A DNA stretch of 64,000 nucleotides, taken from positions 3,162,001-3,226,000 of the forward strand of contig JBBPUQ010000002.1 of assembly GCA_038501195.1 (NCBI GenBank). Reading direction: 5' to 3'. The stretch comes from Nemania diffusa. Taxonomy: Eukaryota; Ascomycota; Sordariomycetes; Xylariales; Xylariaceae. Positions 11,470 through 20,141 of this stretch are shown here, piece after piece (positions within the stretch are counted from its first letter, which is position 1; every line of letters starts with the position of its first letter). Both the position numbers and the translations under genes were made by a program. The notes beneath the pieces were generated by a model that saw only the letters and a program-made list of their open reading frames with translations, was not told the DNA's origin and did no database searches.

Positions 11470-12520
11470 GTGGGTTCATGGCACGCGGCGTGCACGAATC
11501 CCATGCTATTCCCGGGCTCGAACAGCCCGTGAGCGGGAGAGACGGTTGATTAAGTGTGTTTCTAGAACAGGCATACATACCCTTTTATATCCAATCACGT
11601 CATCTGCAGGCATGCACTCATTTGCCTCAGCCTCTGCCCTCGGTCGGTACGTACAGATATGGGTATCTAAGGCTGCCACCCGTCCCAGTTATCTACAGAA
11701 TATAAATAGTATCACGACCAACTGCAGCTGCGGGCATTCTTTGCATCTGTCAATCTGACATTGTGATAGTTGATCACAGACGGGAATAACAGATTTGGTG
11801 TATCCTATTTTTTTTTTCCCCTTATCCACTTGCGAGGAGTGGAGCCGGATTTGACGGGGTGGGTCTTCGGGTGCGGGCTTTCAGCAGCCAACATTAACGA
11901 AAACGGGCCTTCTCCGACAGGGGGCAAATGGAAATAATAAGAAAAAACCGAAAACGCGAGAAAGGAGCTGCTACTTGTGTCGAGGTACTTGTCGCGCAAG
12001 AAGCAGGCGTTAGGGCTAGTATGTATGTAACTATAATAGTTATGGGTTTAAAACACTTCCTTCCCCTAATAGGTAGGCATGCTGGGAGATATTAGGTATT
12101 TGCAAAATCGGTAGTCAAATAGGCTCAGGCAATTTGCGCCAAACTCAATTACACCCCTGGAATTTGTCAACTTGCTGCATGGCCCTGTCGGCTACCGGGG
12201 GCCGAAGATCACGGAGTTGAGCCTTGAGCTCCGGATTTGCGGGTCCACCGCCTCACTAAGTGGCAACTATGACTTATACGCCAGAGCTAACCATCGTAAG
12301 CAACCAGCTCAGGTCCGAACTCCGCCAAAACATGAAATCAATAAAGTCAAATACTGTGCAAGCAATGTTTCTTCGGATATTTTAGGTACCGGTAGATGGT
12401 CGCTCGTTTATTCTGTCGGTATTTAACGCACACGTAAGTCTCCTTCTTCCTCCCCTCCGGCCGGCTGCTAGCATCTAGCATTTCCACATTTCCAATGAGA
12501 CACTAAAACCACATTTCAAA
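11470..12520. promoter_or_regulatory. Divergent intergenic region between regulator and transporter
   Basis: About 1.05 kb separates the start of the Zn2Cys6 gene (minus) from the MFS gene (plus), so it should hold both promoters. CGG and CCG triplets, the half-sites favoured by this regulator class, occur near 12188-12252 and in TCCGGCCGG near 12455. No spacing rule could be established by eye. The short frames at 11805-11999 and 12172-12426 are not supported as genes. Confidence 0.35.
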
Positions 12521-14112
12521 ATGGCGGCAGAAAATGAAGAGAACGACTCTCGCCCTAGTACGGTGGCTGCCGAGCCCTACAGCATCTTTGACAGGCGCCA
12601 AAAGGGGTTAATCGTGTTCCTGGCGGCAACCGCCGCTACGTGTAAGTGCTACCGCTTTTAGTCGCAGTCCCCCTGTAACTATCGACGATGGCAGCTAATG
12701 AAGACTAATTAGTCTCTGGCTTCGCATCCAACATTTACTTTCCCGCCCTGAATACTATTGCTGATGACTTCCACGTCTCGGTCGAGCTCATCAATCTCAC
12801 TGTCACGTCCTATCTAATATTCCAAGGCCTAGCCCCAAGTCTCTGGGGCCCGCTGTCAGACGTCAAGGGACGTCGGGTAGCCTATTCCTTTACTTTCTTG
12901 GTGTTCTTGGGCGCGTGCGTAGGCTTAGCCGAATCTAAGAACTATGCCACGCTCGTCGTGTTGCGGAGCCTCCAGAGCTCTGGAAGTGCTAGCACTATTG
13001 CCGTCGGAGCGGCAGTCATCGGCGACATCACCACCCGCGAGGAGCGCGGCGGGTACATGGGCATCTTCCAGGCCGGCCTACTCGCACCGGTGGCAGTAGG
13101 ACCGGTCATTGGCGGAGCTTTAGCCGCTTCTTTAGGATGGAGATCCATCTTCTGGTTTTTGGCAATATACGGCGGTATATTTCTCATAATCCTGATCCTC
13201 TCGTTACCGGAAACCCTCCGGTCGACCGTCAGTAATGGGAGTGTAAGCCCATCGAGTCCAGTCGCCAAATATCCCTTGAATCTCTACCAGAAATTCACCA
13301 CGGTAAAGTTCACTCCGCAGCCTCAACCCGTAAAGCCTGCCAAAATGCCCAAAATAGACGTCATCGGGCCAATTCGCATACTGTTCAGCAAGCAGGCCAT
13401 CTCGCTCATCATCTTCCTCGCCATCTACTATGCTGTTTGGCAGATGAGCATCACGGCAATGTCTGTGCTTTTCGAGCAGCGCTACAACCTCAGCGAGACG
13501 CAGATTGGCCTGACCTTCATCGCAAATGGCGCAGGCTCCATCATTGGCACTCTAGTCACAGGCAGGGTACTAGACGCAGACTACAGACGCATCAAACTTA
13601 AGCACGAAGCCGCCCAGTCCGAGAACGGGTCGGAAGCGGGAAGCACTCGGTCGCCTTACACAGAGCGCGATGATCTTGATTTTCCGCTGGAGAAAGCACG
13701 GCTTCGGCTGCTTCCCTTCCTCGCCCTGCTTCAGTGCGCGTCTATCGTCACCTTTGGCTGGACCACCCAGTATCGCGTCCACATCTCCGTGCCAATCATC
13801 ACGACCTTCTTCACAGGCTGGACCGTGGTGTCGGTAGTCTCGGTTGTCACGACGTATCTGATAGACATTTTCCCCGAGCAGAAGGCCGCGTCGAGCGCGA
13901 GCGTGAACCTTGCAAGATGTCTTCTTGCGGCTGGCGGCACGAGCATTGTCACGATCATCATTGATGCGGTGGGTGTAGGATGGACCTTTACCATTGCTAT
14001 CGCAGTACAGCTTGTCGCCTTGGTGCTTGTAGCAATACAGTGGCGATTTGGTAGCAAGTGGAGAGTTGATGCCGACAAGGCGCAAAGGCAAGCTGAGAAA
14101 GAAGAGCAGTAA
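12521..14112 (+). CDS. MFS multidrug/proton antiporter (DHA1, QDR-like)
   Basis: Predicted plasma-membrane drug:H+ antiporter exporting small toxic molecules or polyamine-like metabolites. Exon 1 (12521-12641) starts MAAENEEND; a 71-nt intron (12642-12712, donor GTAAGT, acceptor TAG, phase 1) leads to exon 2 (12713-14112). Total is 506 residues, typical for the family. The joined sequence shows a first membrane helix (SGFASNIYFPALNTIADDF), then the DHA1 motif A (GPLSDVKGRR), VVLRSLQSSGSAS with the motif B arginine, a motif C-like GPVIGGALAASLGWRS, and a long central cytoplasmic loop with charged residues followed by the second six-helix half. The family call is secure; the substrate cannot be read from sequence. 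The divergent Zn2Cys6 gene upstream hints at inducible expression. Confidence 0.92.
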
Positions 14113-14818
14113 CTGCCTGTAAGTGACTAACCGATAGACTGGAAAGGAAGGAAATGGTAACAGGGGATCAATAGATAGACTAGGAAAATTTGTAAGAACC
14201 AGATATAGAATCACTTTTACTCTGGGTATGTATCGAATAGGTAGAATTTACGAGGTTCACATCCACTAGTAGAACACAATATTAATAGTCCATGGTTCTC
14301 ACTCTTCGACAAGCATCAAGCTTGGATAGCTTGAATAGAAAATTTATTTTTACATAGAACGAGGTATTAGAGAGTTTGCCATTTCGTCCTTGCTAGCAGA
14401 CTGTGATGAATAGACTATGTGGTCCTACCGACAAGTCTCTCCCTCAAAACCATAACACATATCAGGTTTCATGTCCTATATTACTATAGTTACCAACCAC
14501 GAGCAAAATACATCAGGGTGTGCATAGATGTGGGATCCCGACACTCCCGTGGGTGCTTCATCAGCCTCCAGGATATTATTGCCACAACTACGCCATCCAA
14601 GGCGGCCATATATGACCACATGAGAACCCACTGCCTGTCGCTGTAATACTTGGGTGCGATGTTTATCTACAACTCTCCTTTTTTCCCCATCCCTTCTCTT
14701 TCCTTTTTCTTTCATCTTTATAGATTTAATTAGTCGAGAGTTTTGTCGAACAGTCCATAAGATGCCAGACTCTTAGTCATGTTGACTCTTAGAGATATCA
14801 TGCAACAGCTCAAGACTA
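14113..14818. other. Intergenic between convergent genes, no supported gene
   Basis: This is the 3' flank shared by the transporter (plus) and the G-patch gene (minus). It is AT-leaning, with pyrimidine runs near 14680-14720. Nothing else was recognised. Confidence 0.4.
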
Positions 14819-16117
14819 CTAGCCTTTCGAATTTCCACTGCATGGTACAAAGACACTCTTTTCAGAATCGTCATTTGCTTTCTTCACCAAAACCTTATAA
14901 GGCACATGATCCTGAACATGCGGGCTACTCCTGTGATTTGACGCGCCCCTCCAACTGTCGTTGATCACGTAATTATCTTGACTGAAAGTCCTAGAATTAG
15001 AATTGTTTGAGGCATTAATTCCGTGAGTGCCTCTGATTCGTCCCGTTGTGTCAGCAGTTTCGTCGTACCCATACCCCTTTTTGGCTGACTTGTCCCCTGT
15101 GTCGGGATCTGCTACATATTGGTGCCAAGCTCTTGCTTTGCCATTGGATGAATCTGCCCGATTCCCGGTCTCATCTGTGTAATTGTCATTTGCATGCGCC
15201 TCGCCACTAGCTTTCGGTGCATATGCCGGTCCAATAGCGTTTTTGCTGGATAGGTGTGCTAAGACGTCTGCATCGATAGGTCGTTGAATTCCAGATCCGT
15301 CAGGACCAAGGCCACTCCGATGTGACCATCCTTGTTTGGTCATGAGGCGATGTCCAAATGGATATCGAGATTTCAAGTCAGCTTTGTCTTCTGGTGTGAC
15401 AGCTTTATGAGAGTTAGGGGTTGTTGGGGTGTGTTTCTTAGCCGCTCGCACGAAACTATCGGGAGTGGTAGAGCGGGTAATTTTAATATTCTCAACCGCT
15501 TCGCAAGCATTGCCAGCTTTCGAAATATCCTTGGAAGTCGAGTTCATCGTATATCCGGCTTCGGCACGTGGTACGGTAGCAGTGCTAGACGTATGACTTT
15601 GCACATCATCATGATCCGTAGTTCTAGTGTGTGGTGGCGTATGAGAAGACTCGGATGAAGCGTTGTCGCTGCCCCACTCTTGTCTCAACTGATCAATGAC
15701 TGTGTAAGAAAAGAGGTTAGAAACTGCTGTAAAATCTTTATTTTTTTACGCAGCCTCGGGGGTTATCAAAAGTGAAGGATTGATAACTCATTCAAAAGGG
15801 AGGAGAAAACAGTCCACAATGCGTACTTCGACACAGAACTGTCATTTGTTCCTCATCAAGAGTGGTCTTCTTAGAAATGTAGAGAGTAACCTATACGATT
15901 TAGCATTCCCAGGAACACATAAAAGGCGGCGAGCAATAATAACAACACGTACAGTGCAAAAGAGATGATAGGCTAGATGCTTGTGGTTAGCGTCGGTGGT
16001 GACATTGGCAAGGAACTGTCCGAGCGAAGCCTTGAAGTCTACGGAATGAAGCAGCTGGTCGATGACCTCGTTGCGGAATTCCATATCTGTCTCGTGTAGG
16101 TTCGACGCGACTGCCAT
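14819..16117 (-). CDS. G-patch domain protein
   Basis: Minus-strand gene with an N-terminal exon starting at 16117 (MAVASNLHETDMEFRNEVID) and a large 3' exon ending at 14819. The 3' exon contains FGHRLMTKQGWSHRSGLG followed by PDGSGIQRPID. This matches the G-patch consensus, a glycine-rich motif that typically recruits DEAH-box RNA helicases in splicing or ribosome biogenesis. The flanks are low complexity, Ser/Thr/Asn/Asp-rich, with no second domain. One phase-consistent splice joins ACT|GTACGT at 15953/15952 to CAG|TTG at 15689/15688, giving about 344 residues, but the 264-nt gap is long for this genome and may hide another exon. The G-patch call is fairly secure. That the upstream exon belongs to the same gene is inferred from frame, spacing and codon pattern. 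Confidence 0.62.
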
Positions 16118-17439
16118 TATTATCGATTCTCAACAAGAGTATTATGCTTCAAAAGGTGGTTGGTTGTGAATAGTAAGAGAAGGCATATAATTGATAGCGG
16201 GTGATGCCAACTGATTAAAGTGAGGTCAAAGGAAGAGAAATAAGGAAATGAAGATGGCGAGATAACTGACGTAGTAAAAGAAGATGATGAAACCGAAACG
16301 CGGGTACTATGAGTGTATAAATGCAAGAAGAGAAAAGGGAAGTAGCAAGTTCCTTAGAAGGAGGAAGGAGGAATGGGGAAGGAGTAAATAGAAGGTACTA
16401 CGTGTATATAAAGTGCTAGCTACCTCGTACCTACCTAGGTATTAGTTCAAGCAGAACTATACACGTACACACGAACATACATCAAGTATGTCGGAGGTAG
16501 CAAGATATTTATTTCTAAAATGTATAGTCAACTGGGAGTGGATTCGTCAAAATCAATAATCAATACGCAGTATATATCAATATAGATAATTATATTACAG
16601 CCTGCAGACAATTGATCAAGATCTCGCTCCACAATGTACCTAGAGATAGGTATATGAGGTACATGGTAGTACTGTTAACTTGTTTCTAGGCTCATCGCAC
16701 GTACGGGAACATTGATTTATATATATATATATAAGGTAGAGCTTGGCTAAATGGGCTTAACATCTCTTTATAAATATCGCTGAGAAATTGTATTTATAAT
16801 GCTACTAGAATTGAATCCTAGAATCCTGTCATTAGATCCTCACCTCTGATGCCTTAGACTATAATATTTAATTTTACACCCCGGGGCTTGATGATCTAGG
16901 GCTCATTATCTGATCCTCGTCATTTCATTATTGCACCGTAGTGGGCGGATACCTACTCTAGGTTTTCTAATAATCACACCTTGCTACGACCGGCTTTCGA
17001 AGCAACAAAGTTACCTTAGATACCTAGTTAGGCTAAGATATAGTGAAAAGCATCACACAGTAAACAACCAGCCTATATATTGACTATTATAGATTTCGAT
17101 CTTGTTACAGTAGGCCCTGCAAATTGTCTTTGAGATGTTGTAATGACTGCCGAATATTCAACTACTTATTACATATGCCGAGCTTTTAATTTTGCGTTGC
17201 GAAGCACAAGCAACACACTCTCAAAGTTTAGTATACATGCCAATATATCACCATGAATACCCCTCTCCCTATACATTTAATCCCTCAGAGATTTATATCC
17301 TACGAACGCCTTCGTATAAGAACTATGATGAGCGGATAATATTGATCTCTCGTTCTTCCCATATCCCTATTCTGCACATAGCTACGAAATTAAACGGCTC
17401 CACCTGCATCTAAAAATCCAGCGATTTCAGTAACAAGCG
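16118..17439. other. Intergenic, no supported gene
   Basis: This is the upstream region of the G-patch gene, then AT-rich DNA with a short (TA)n run near 16719-16733. A TACCTACCTAGGTA word lies near 16429-16442. The frame at 17192-17413 has no recognisable feature. Confidence 0.4.
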
Positions 17440-17548
17440 GTTTTCGTGGCCTAGTGGTTAGGGCGTCTGTCTTACAGTATGAGAATTATAAGAAATTCTG
17501 GTTCCTGTTGATCACAGAAGATCCCCGGTTCGACCCCGGGCGGAAACA
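17440..17548 (+). tRNA. tRNA-Val (anticodon UAC), intron-containing
   Basis: The acceptor stem is GTTTTCG (17440-17446) paired with CGGAAAC (17541-17547), discriminator A at 17548. The D arm carries GTGGCCTAGTGGTTAGGGC. The anticodon stem TCTGT pairs with ACAGA. The loop is CTTACA plus C, with anticodon TAC at 17473-17475. The T arm CCCCGGTTCGACCCCGGG has a perfect B box. A 36-nt intron (17477-17512) sits one base after the anticodon-adjacent purine, the standard position 37/38 of nuclear tRNA introns. Mature length is 73 nt. The body resembles fungal tRNA-Val. A T5 run follows immediately. Confidence 0.93.
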
Positions 17549-17553
17549 TTTTT
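17549..17553 (+). terminator. RNA polymerase III terminator of tRNA-Val
   Basis: A run of five T directly after the discriminator base, which is a standard Pol III stop. Confidence 0.75.
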
Positions 17554-18651
17554 GGACCATGAAACAGTAAATCCTTGATAATTATAATTACTAAGAAGTC
17601 CATTTAGTTGCCTAGCCAAAGGTTTTACTAGCCACATCCTAGCATCCCATATGCAGGTACCTAAGCAGCTTTGCTAGCTATGTCTGGCTCCCGTTAGCTA
17701 ATTGTGTCTGATATAATAAATCTTCTTCGACTTTCTCAATACTTTCAATCCCCCTGCCGCATTTACATTTTTATATTCAGGGCCCGGCGTTGTCTCTTGA
17801 TCCGAACATTCGTTGTGTTATAGTAATTATTTTTTTCTGGTTGACGAAGACCGAGATTAGCAAATATAACCACAGAGCACACCCCACAGTTTGAAGAGGG
17901 GCGCTCTCTTCTAGAGTAACGGAAATGATCAGTGCTTGCATAGTCATCAACATTAGTAATATAGGCTTCGTCATCATCCGACTTACTTACACAAGTTGAA
18001 AATCTAAGAGCTAAGAGCTGTGGATACTCCTCTTAGGGCACTATCTCTGTTGGAGCTTAATGTAGACATATATTAAGCTAATGTACCACCTTCACTCATT
18101 ATATCTCGTAAGATATGTGAACGTTCAGTTAACGCAACGAGATAGAGGGAAATTTCCTATAGGGCAGCAAAATCCACGATAGTACACCCGGTAGCATCTT
18201 ACAGATGGAGAAGAATAACAAAAATACGGCGTCTAAGGTATACATAAATATCTAGGTGTAATCTAGGAGTCACTAGGAGTCAAGGTTCAGTGATTAGTCT
18301 TAAGCGAGTCTAACTAGGTAGTCATTGTGACTGGTTGATCATGTCCCATGTATTTCGTGCTATCATACCAAGTAGTTAACTCGTAAAGCGAGCGTCGTTC
18401 GGGTGTAAATCATCTACAAAACTCATAACTCATGAGACCGACATCAAATCATATCGCAAAGTAACGGTCGTCGTAAACAAGGCCTGCAAACTGCCTGGTT
18501 GAAATGGTCACAATGACAACCTAACGCTACACCACCTCTCGTGATAGAAGGTATCGATACGATTCATATAGCGTGCTGGAAGTAGTCAGTCGGTAGTTGA
18601 TTCAGTTCATCTCCAACGCAGAGCAGATAGGAGCGTTTACACACATCCATC
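17554..18651. other. Intergenic, no supported gene
   Basis: AT-leaning DNA. A 66-codon minus-strand frame at 17777-17977 begins with a hydrophobic stretch, but it lacks cysteine pairs, a domain or a clear splice partner and was not called. Confidence 0.35.
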
Positions 18652-18900
18652 TCATGGAGTTGGCGCGATGGCAGCGACCCAGCACGAGGCTTGACAAGTG
18701 CCGAATGCCGTATTGCAGGCAACAACAGTTGCTGGCGCCGAGGCACCCATCGTGGCGCCCCAAGTAAACCCCGCTGCTGCATAGCAGGCCGTCACGACAG
18801 CTGCGCAGCCGGCTTGGCACAGGCCGTATGCGGCGATTCCAGCGCTCCCGACGGGCACGAATGCCAGTATCGCAGCGATGAATGGTGTGATAGGCTTCAT
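18652..18900 (-). CDS. Small secreted Cys/Ala-rich protein (resembles zygote-specific protein family)
   Basis: An 82-residue protein in a single frame. The first 20 or so residues (MKPITPFIAAILAFVPVGSA) look like a signal peptide. The rest is Ala/Gly-rich with five cysteines in the pattern GLCQAGCAAVVTACY, then VACNTAFGTCQASCW, ending APTP. The duplicated CQAGC/CQASC motif and the overall layout recall a family of very small proteins, often annotated as zygote-specific in fungi and named after a Chlamydomonas protein; this is recalled family knowledge, and the biochemical role is unknown. A TATATATAA-like sequence lies about 145 bp upstream. The overlapping 195-residue frame (18602-19189) on the same strand in another register is treated as a shadow. 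The gene lies about 0.5 kb from the transposon island. Confidence 0.68.
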   Translation of the reverse strand: MKPITPFIAAILAFVPVGSAGIAAYGLCQAGCAAVVTACYAAAGFTWGATMGASAPATVVACNTAFGTCQASCWVAAIAPTP

Positions 18901-19384
18901 GGTAGGCTAGACGAAGCGGTGGGGTTTGTGATGATATTTGGTTAAGCGAGATGGCGTTAGTTGTGAGGGTTCGTGTGGTAGGAAGATGGATAGGATGTAG
19001 GTAGTAGGTAGTCACATCCGAGCCGAAAGCCGAAATCTGTTTATATATAGTCGTGCAGCATTCCATATAATAGAACTCGGTAGATGCGGCCTTGTATAAT
19101 AAAAGTCTGCCAGGTATTTCGAGTGTACTATGTGAGTGTACGCGTGATGGCTGGCTGTTTCTGTAAGGGGCGAGCTTCGAGAGGAACATACAGGAACCTA
19201 CATGTATGCACTGATACTCGAGGCACGTACCAGGCTACTAGCTACACACCTACCTACATATCTACCTATAGAAGGACAATGTAACGGTTGCATTGTGCAT
19301 ACTAAAGTGGCGGTATACGTAGCTATCTTGCCTTATGTTAAGTATTAGTGCTTTATAACAGGGGAAAAGGGGAACAAAAGCATC
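18901..19384. promoter_or_regulatory. Upstream region of the small secreted protein gene
   Basis: On the minus strand CTATATATAA at about 19041-19050 is a TATA-box-like element some 145 bp before the ATG. A TGTAACGGT word at 19280-19288 is an exact inverted copy of the last nine bases of the retrotransposon (31781-31789); see findings. GCATC at 19380-19384 is the left target duplication of that element. Confidence 0.4.
19380..19384. repeat. Left target-site duplication of the LTR retrotransposon
   Basis: GCATC, repeated at 31790-31794. LTR homology begins at the very next base. Confidence 0.75.
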
Positions 19385-19615
19385 TGTCACATACAAAAGT
19401 ACAATCGAGCTTAGCAAATAGAATTGAACCAGTATAACTAAAACGATCCTAAAAAATATATTGAAGTAATACTTACTTAGTATTTTAATTACTTTAGCTT
19501 TTTAATTTTTAAGCTTTATATATATATATATATTTTTAGTAAATATTAAAATCAAGTTTAATGCTTTGTTTTTAAGCTTTAATTTTGTAATCGCTTTTGT
19601 TTGTTTGTAATAATA
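19385..19615. repeat. 5' LTR, outer part
   Basis: Aligns without gaps to 31396-31626 (constant offset 12011). Differences are essentially all C/T or G/A, with this copy keeping C and G where the other has T and A. Confidence 0.85.
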
Positions 19616-19621
19616 CTAGAG

Positions 19622-19640
19622 GCCCCTGGGGGTCAGGGGC
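19622..19640 (-). repeat. Terminal hairpin of the Helitron-like element
   Basis: Stem GCCCCTG (19622-19628) and CAGGGGC (19634-19640) with a 5-nt loop, two bases from CTAG at the element edge. Confidence 0.65.
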
Positions 19641-19880
19641 AAGGAAGCCTTCGTTTTTAAGGGCTACAAGCTATACAGGCCACACAGGCTATACAGACCC
19701 TCGAAGGCTATAGGGAACGAAGGCAGCCCTCTCCTTTAGCCTCCTTCCTACCAACCGTGTGCTCTGCCGCGTAAGCGCTTCGCGCGCGCGGCTCCCGCTC
19801 CCTCCCAGCTAAAGGAGAGGACTGCCTTCGTTTTTAACGCCTCCAATCCTAGCCCTTCCAATCCTAGCCCTAGGTCCTGG

Positions 19881-20139
19881 GCCCTTGTTGACTTGCAGTC
19901 AGGTCTGCAGGTAGGTCTACAAATAGGTAGGTCAGTTGGTCACCTGGCAGGTAGGTAGGCCGGCTGGTGACCTACTTGGTAGGCTGGCAGGTCACTAGGT
20001 AAGTCGGTCAGTCACCTGACTAGTAGGTAGATAAGTCAGTTACCTGACTGGTAGGTAGGTAGGTCAGTCACCTGACTGGTAGGTAGGTAGGTTGACTAGT
20101 AAGTAGGTAGGTTGACTGGTAAGTAGGTAGGTTAACTGG
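19881..20139. repeat. Minisatellite, left part
   Basis: Degenerate tandem units built from GTAGGTAGG, TCAGTCACCTGAC and TTGACTGGTAA. The unit is about 20 bp near the right edge (GTAGGTAGGTTGACTGGTAA). It continues beyond the nested TIR element at 23038. The segment around 19950-20030 recurs nearly unchanged at about 23161-23232, so longer units were also duplicated. Confidence 0.85.
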
Positions 20140-20141
20140 TA

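Noticed and set aside
17777..17977. 66-codon minus-strand frame with hydrophobic start
   Set aside because: Could be a small secreted peptide, but no cysteine framework, no splice support and AT-rich context.
18602..19189. 195-codon minus-strand frame overlapping the small secreted protein
   Set aside because: Different register from the frame with a signal peptide and conserved Cys pattern; the first codon is not ATG and the sequence is featureless.
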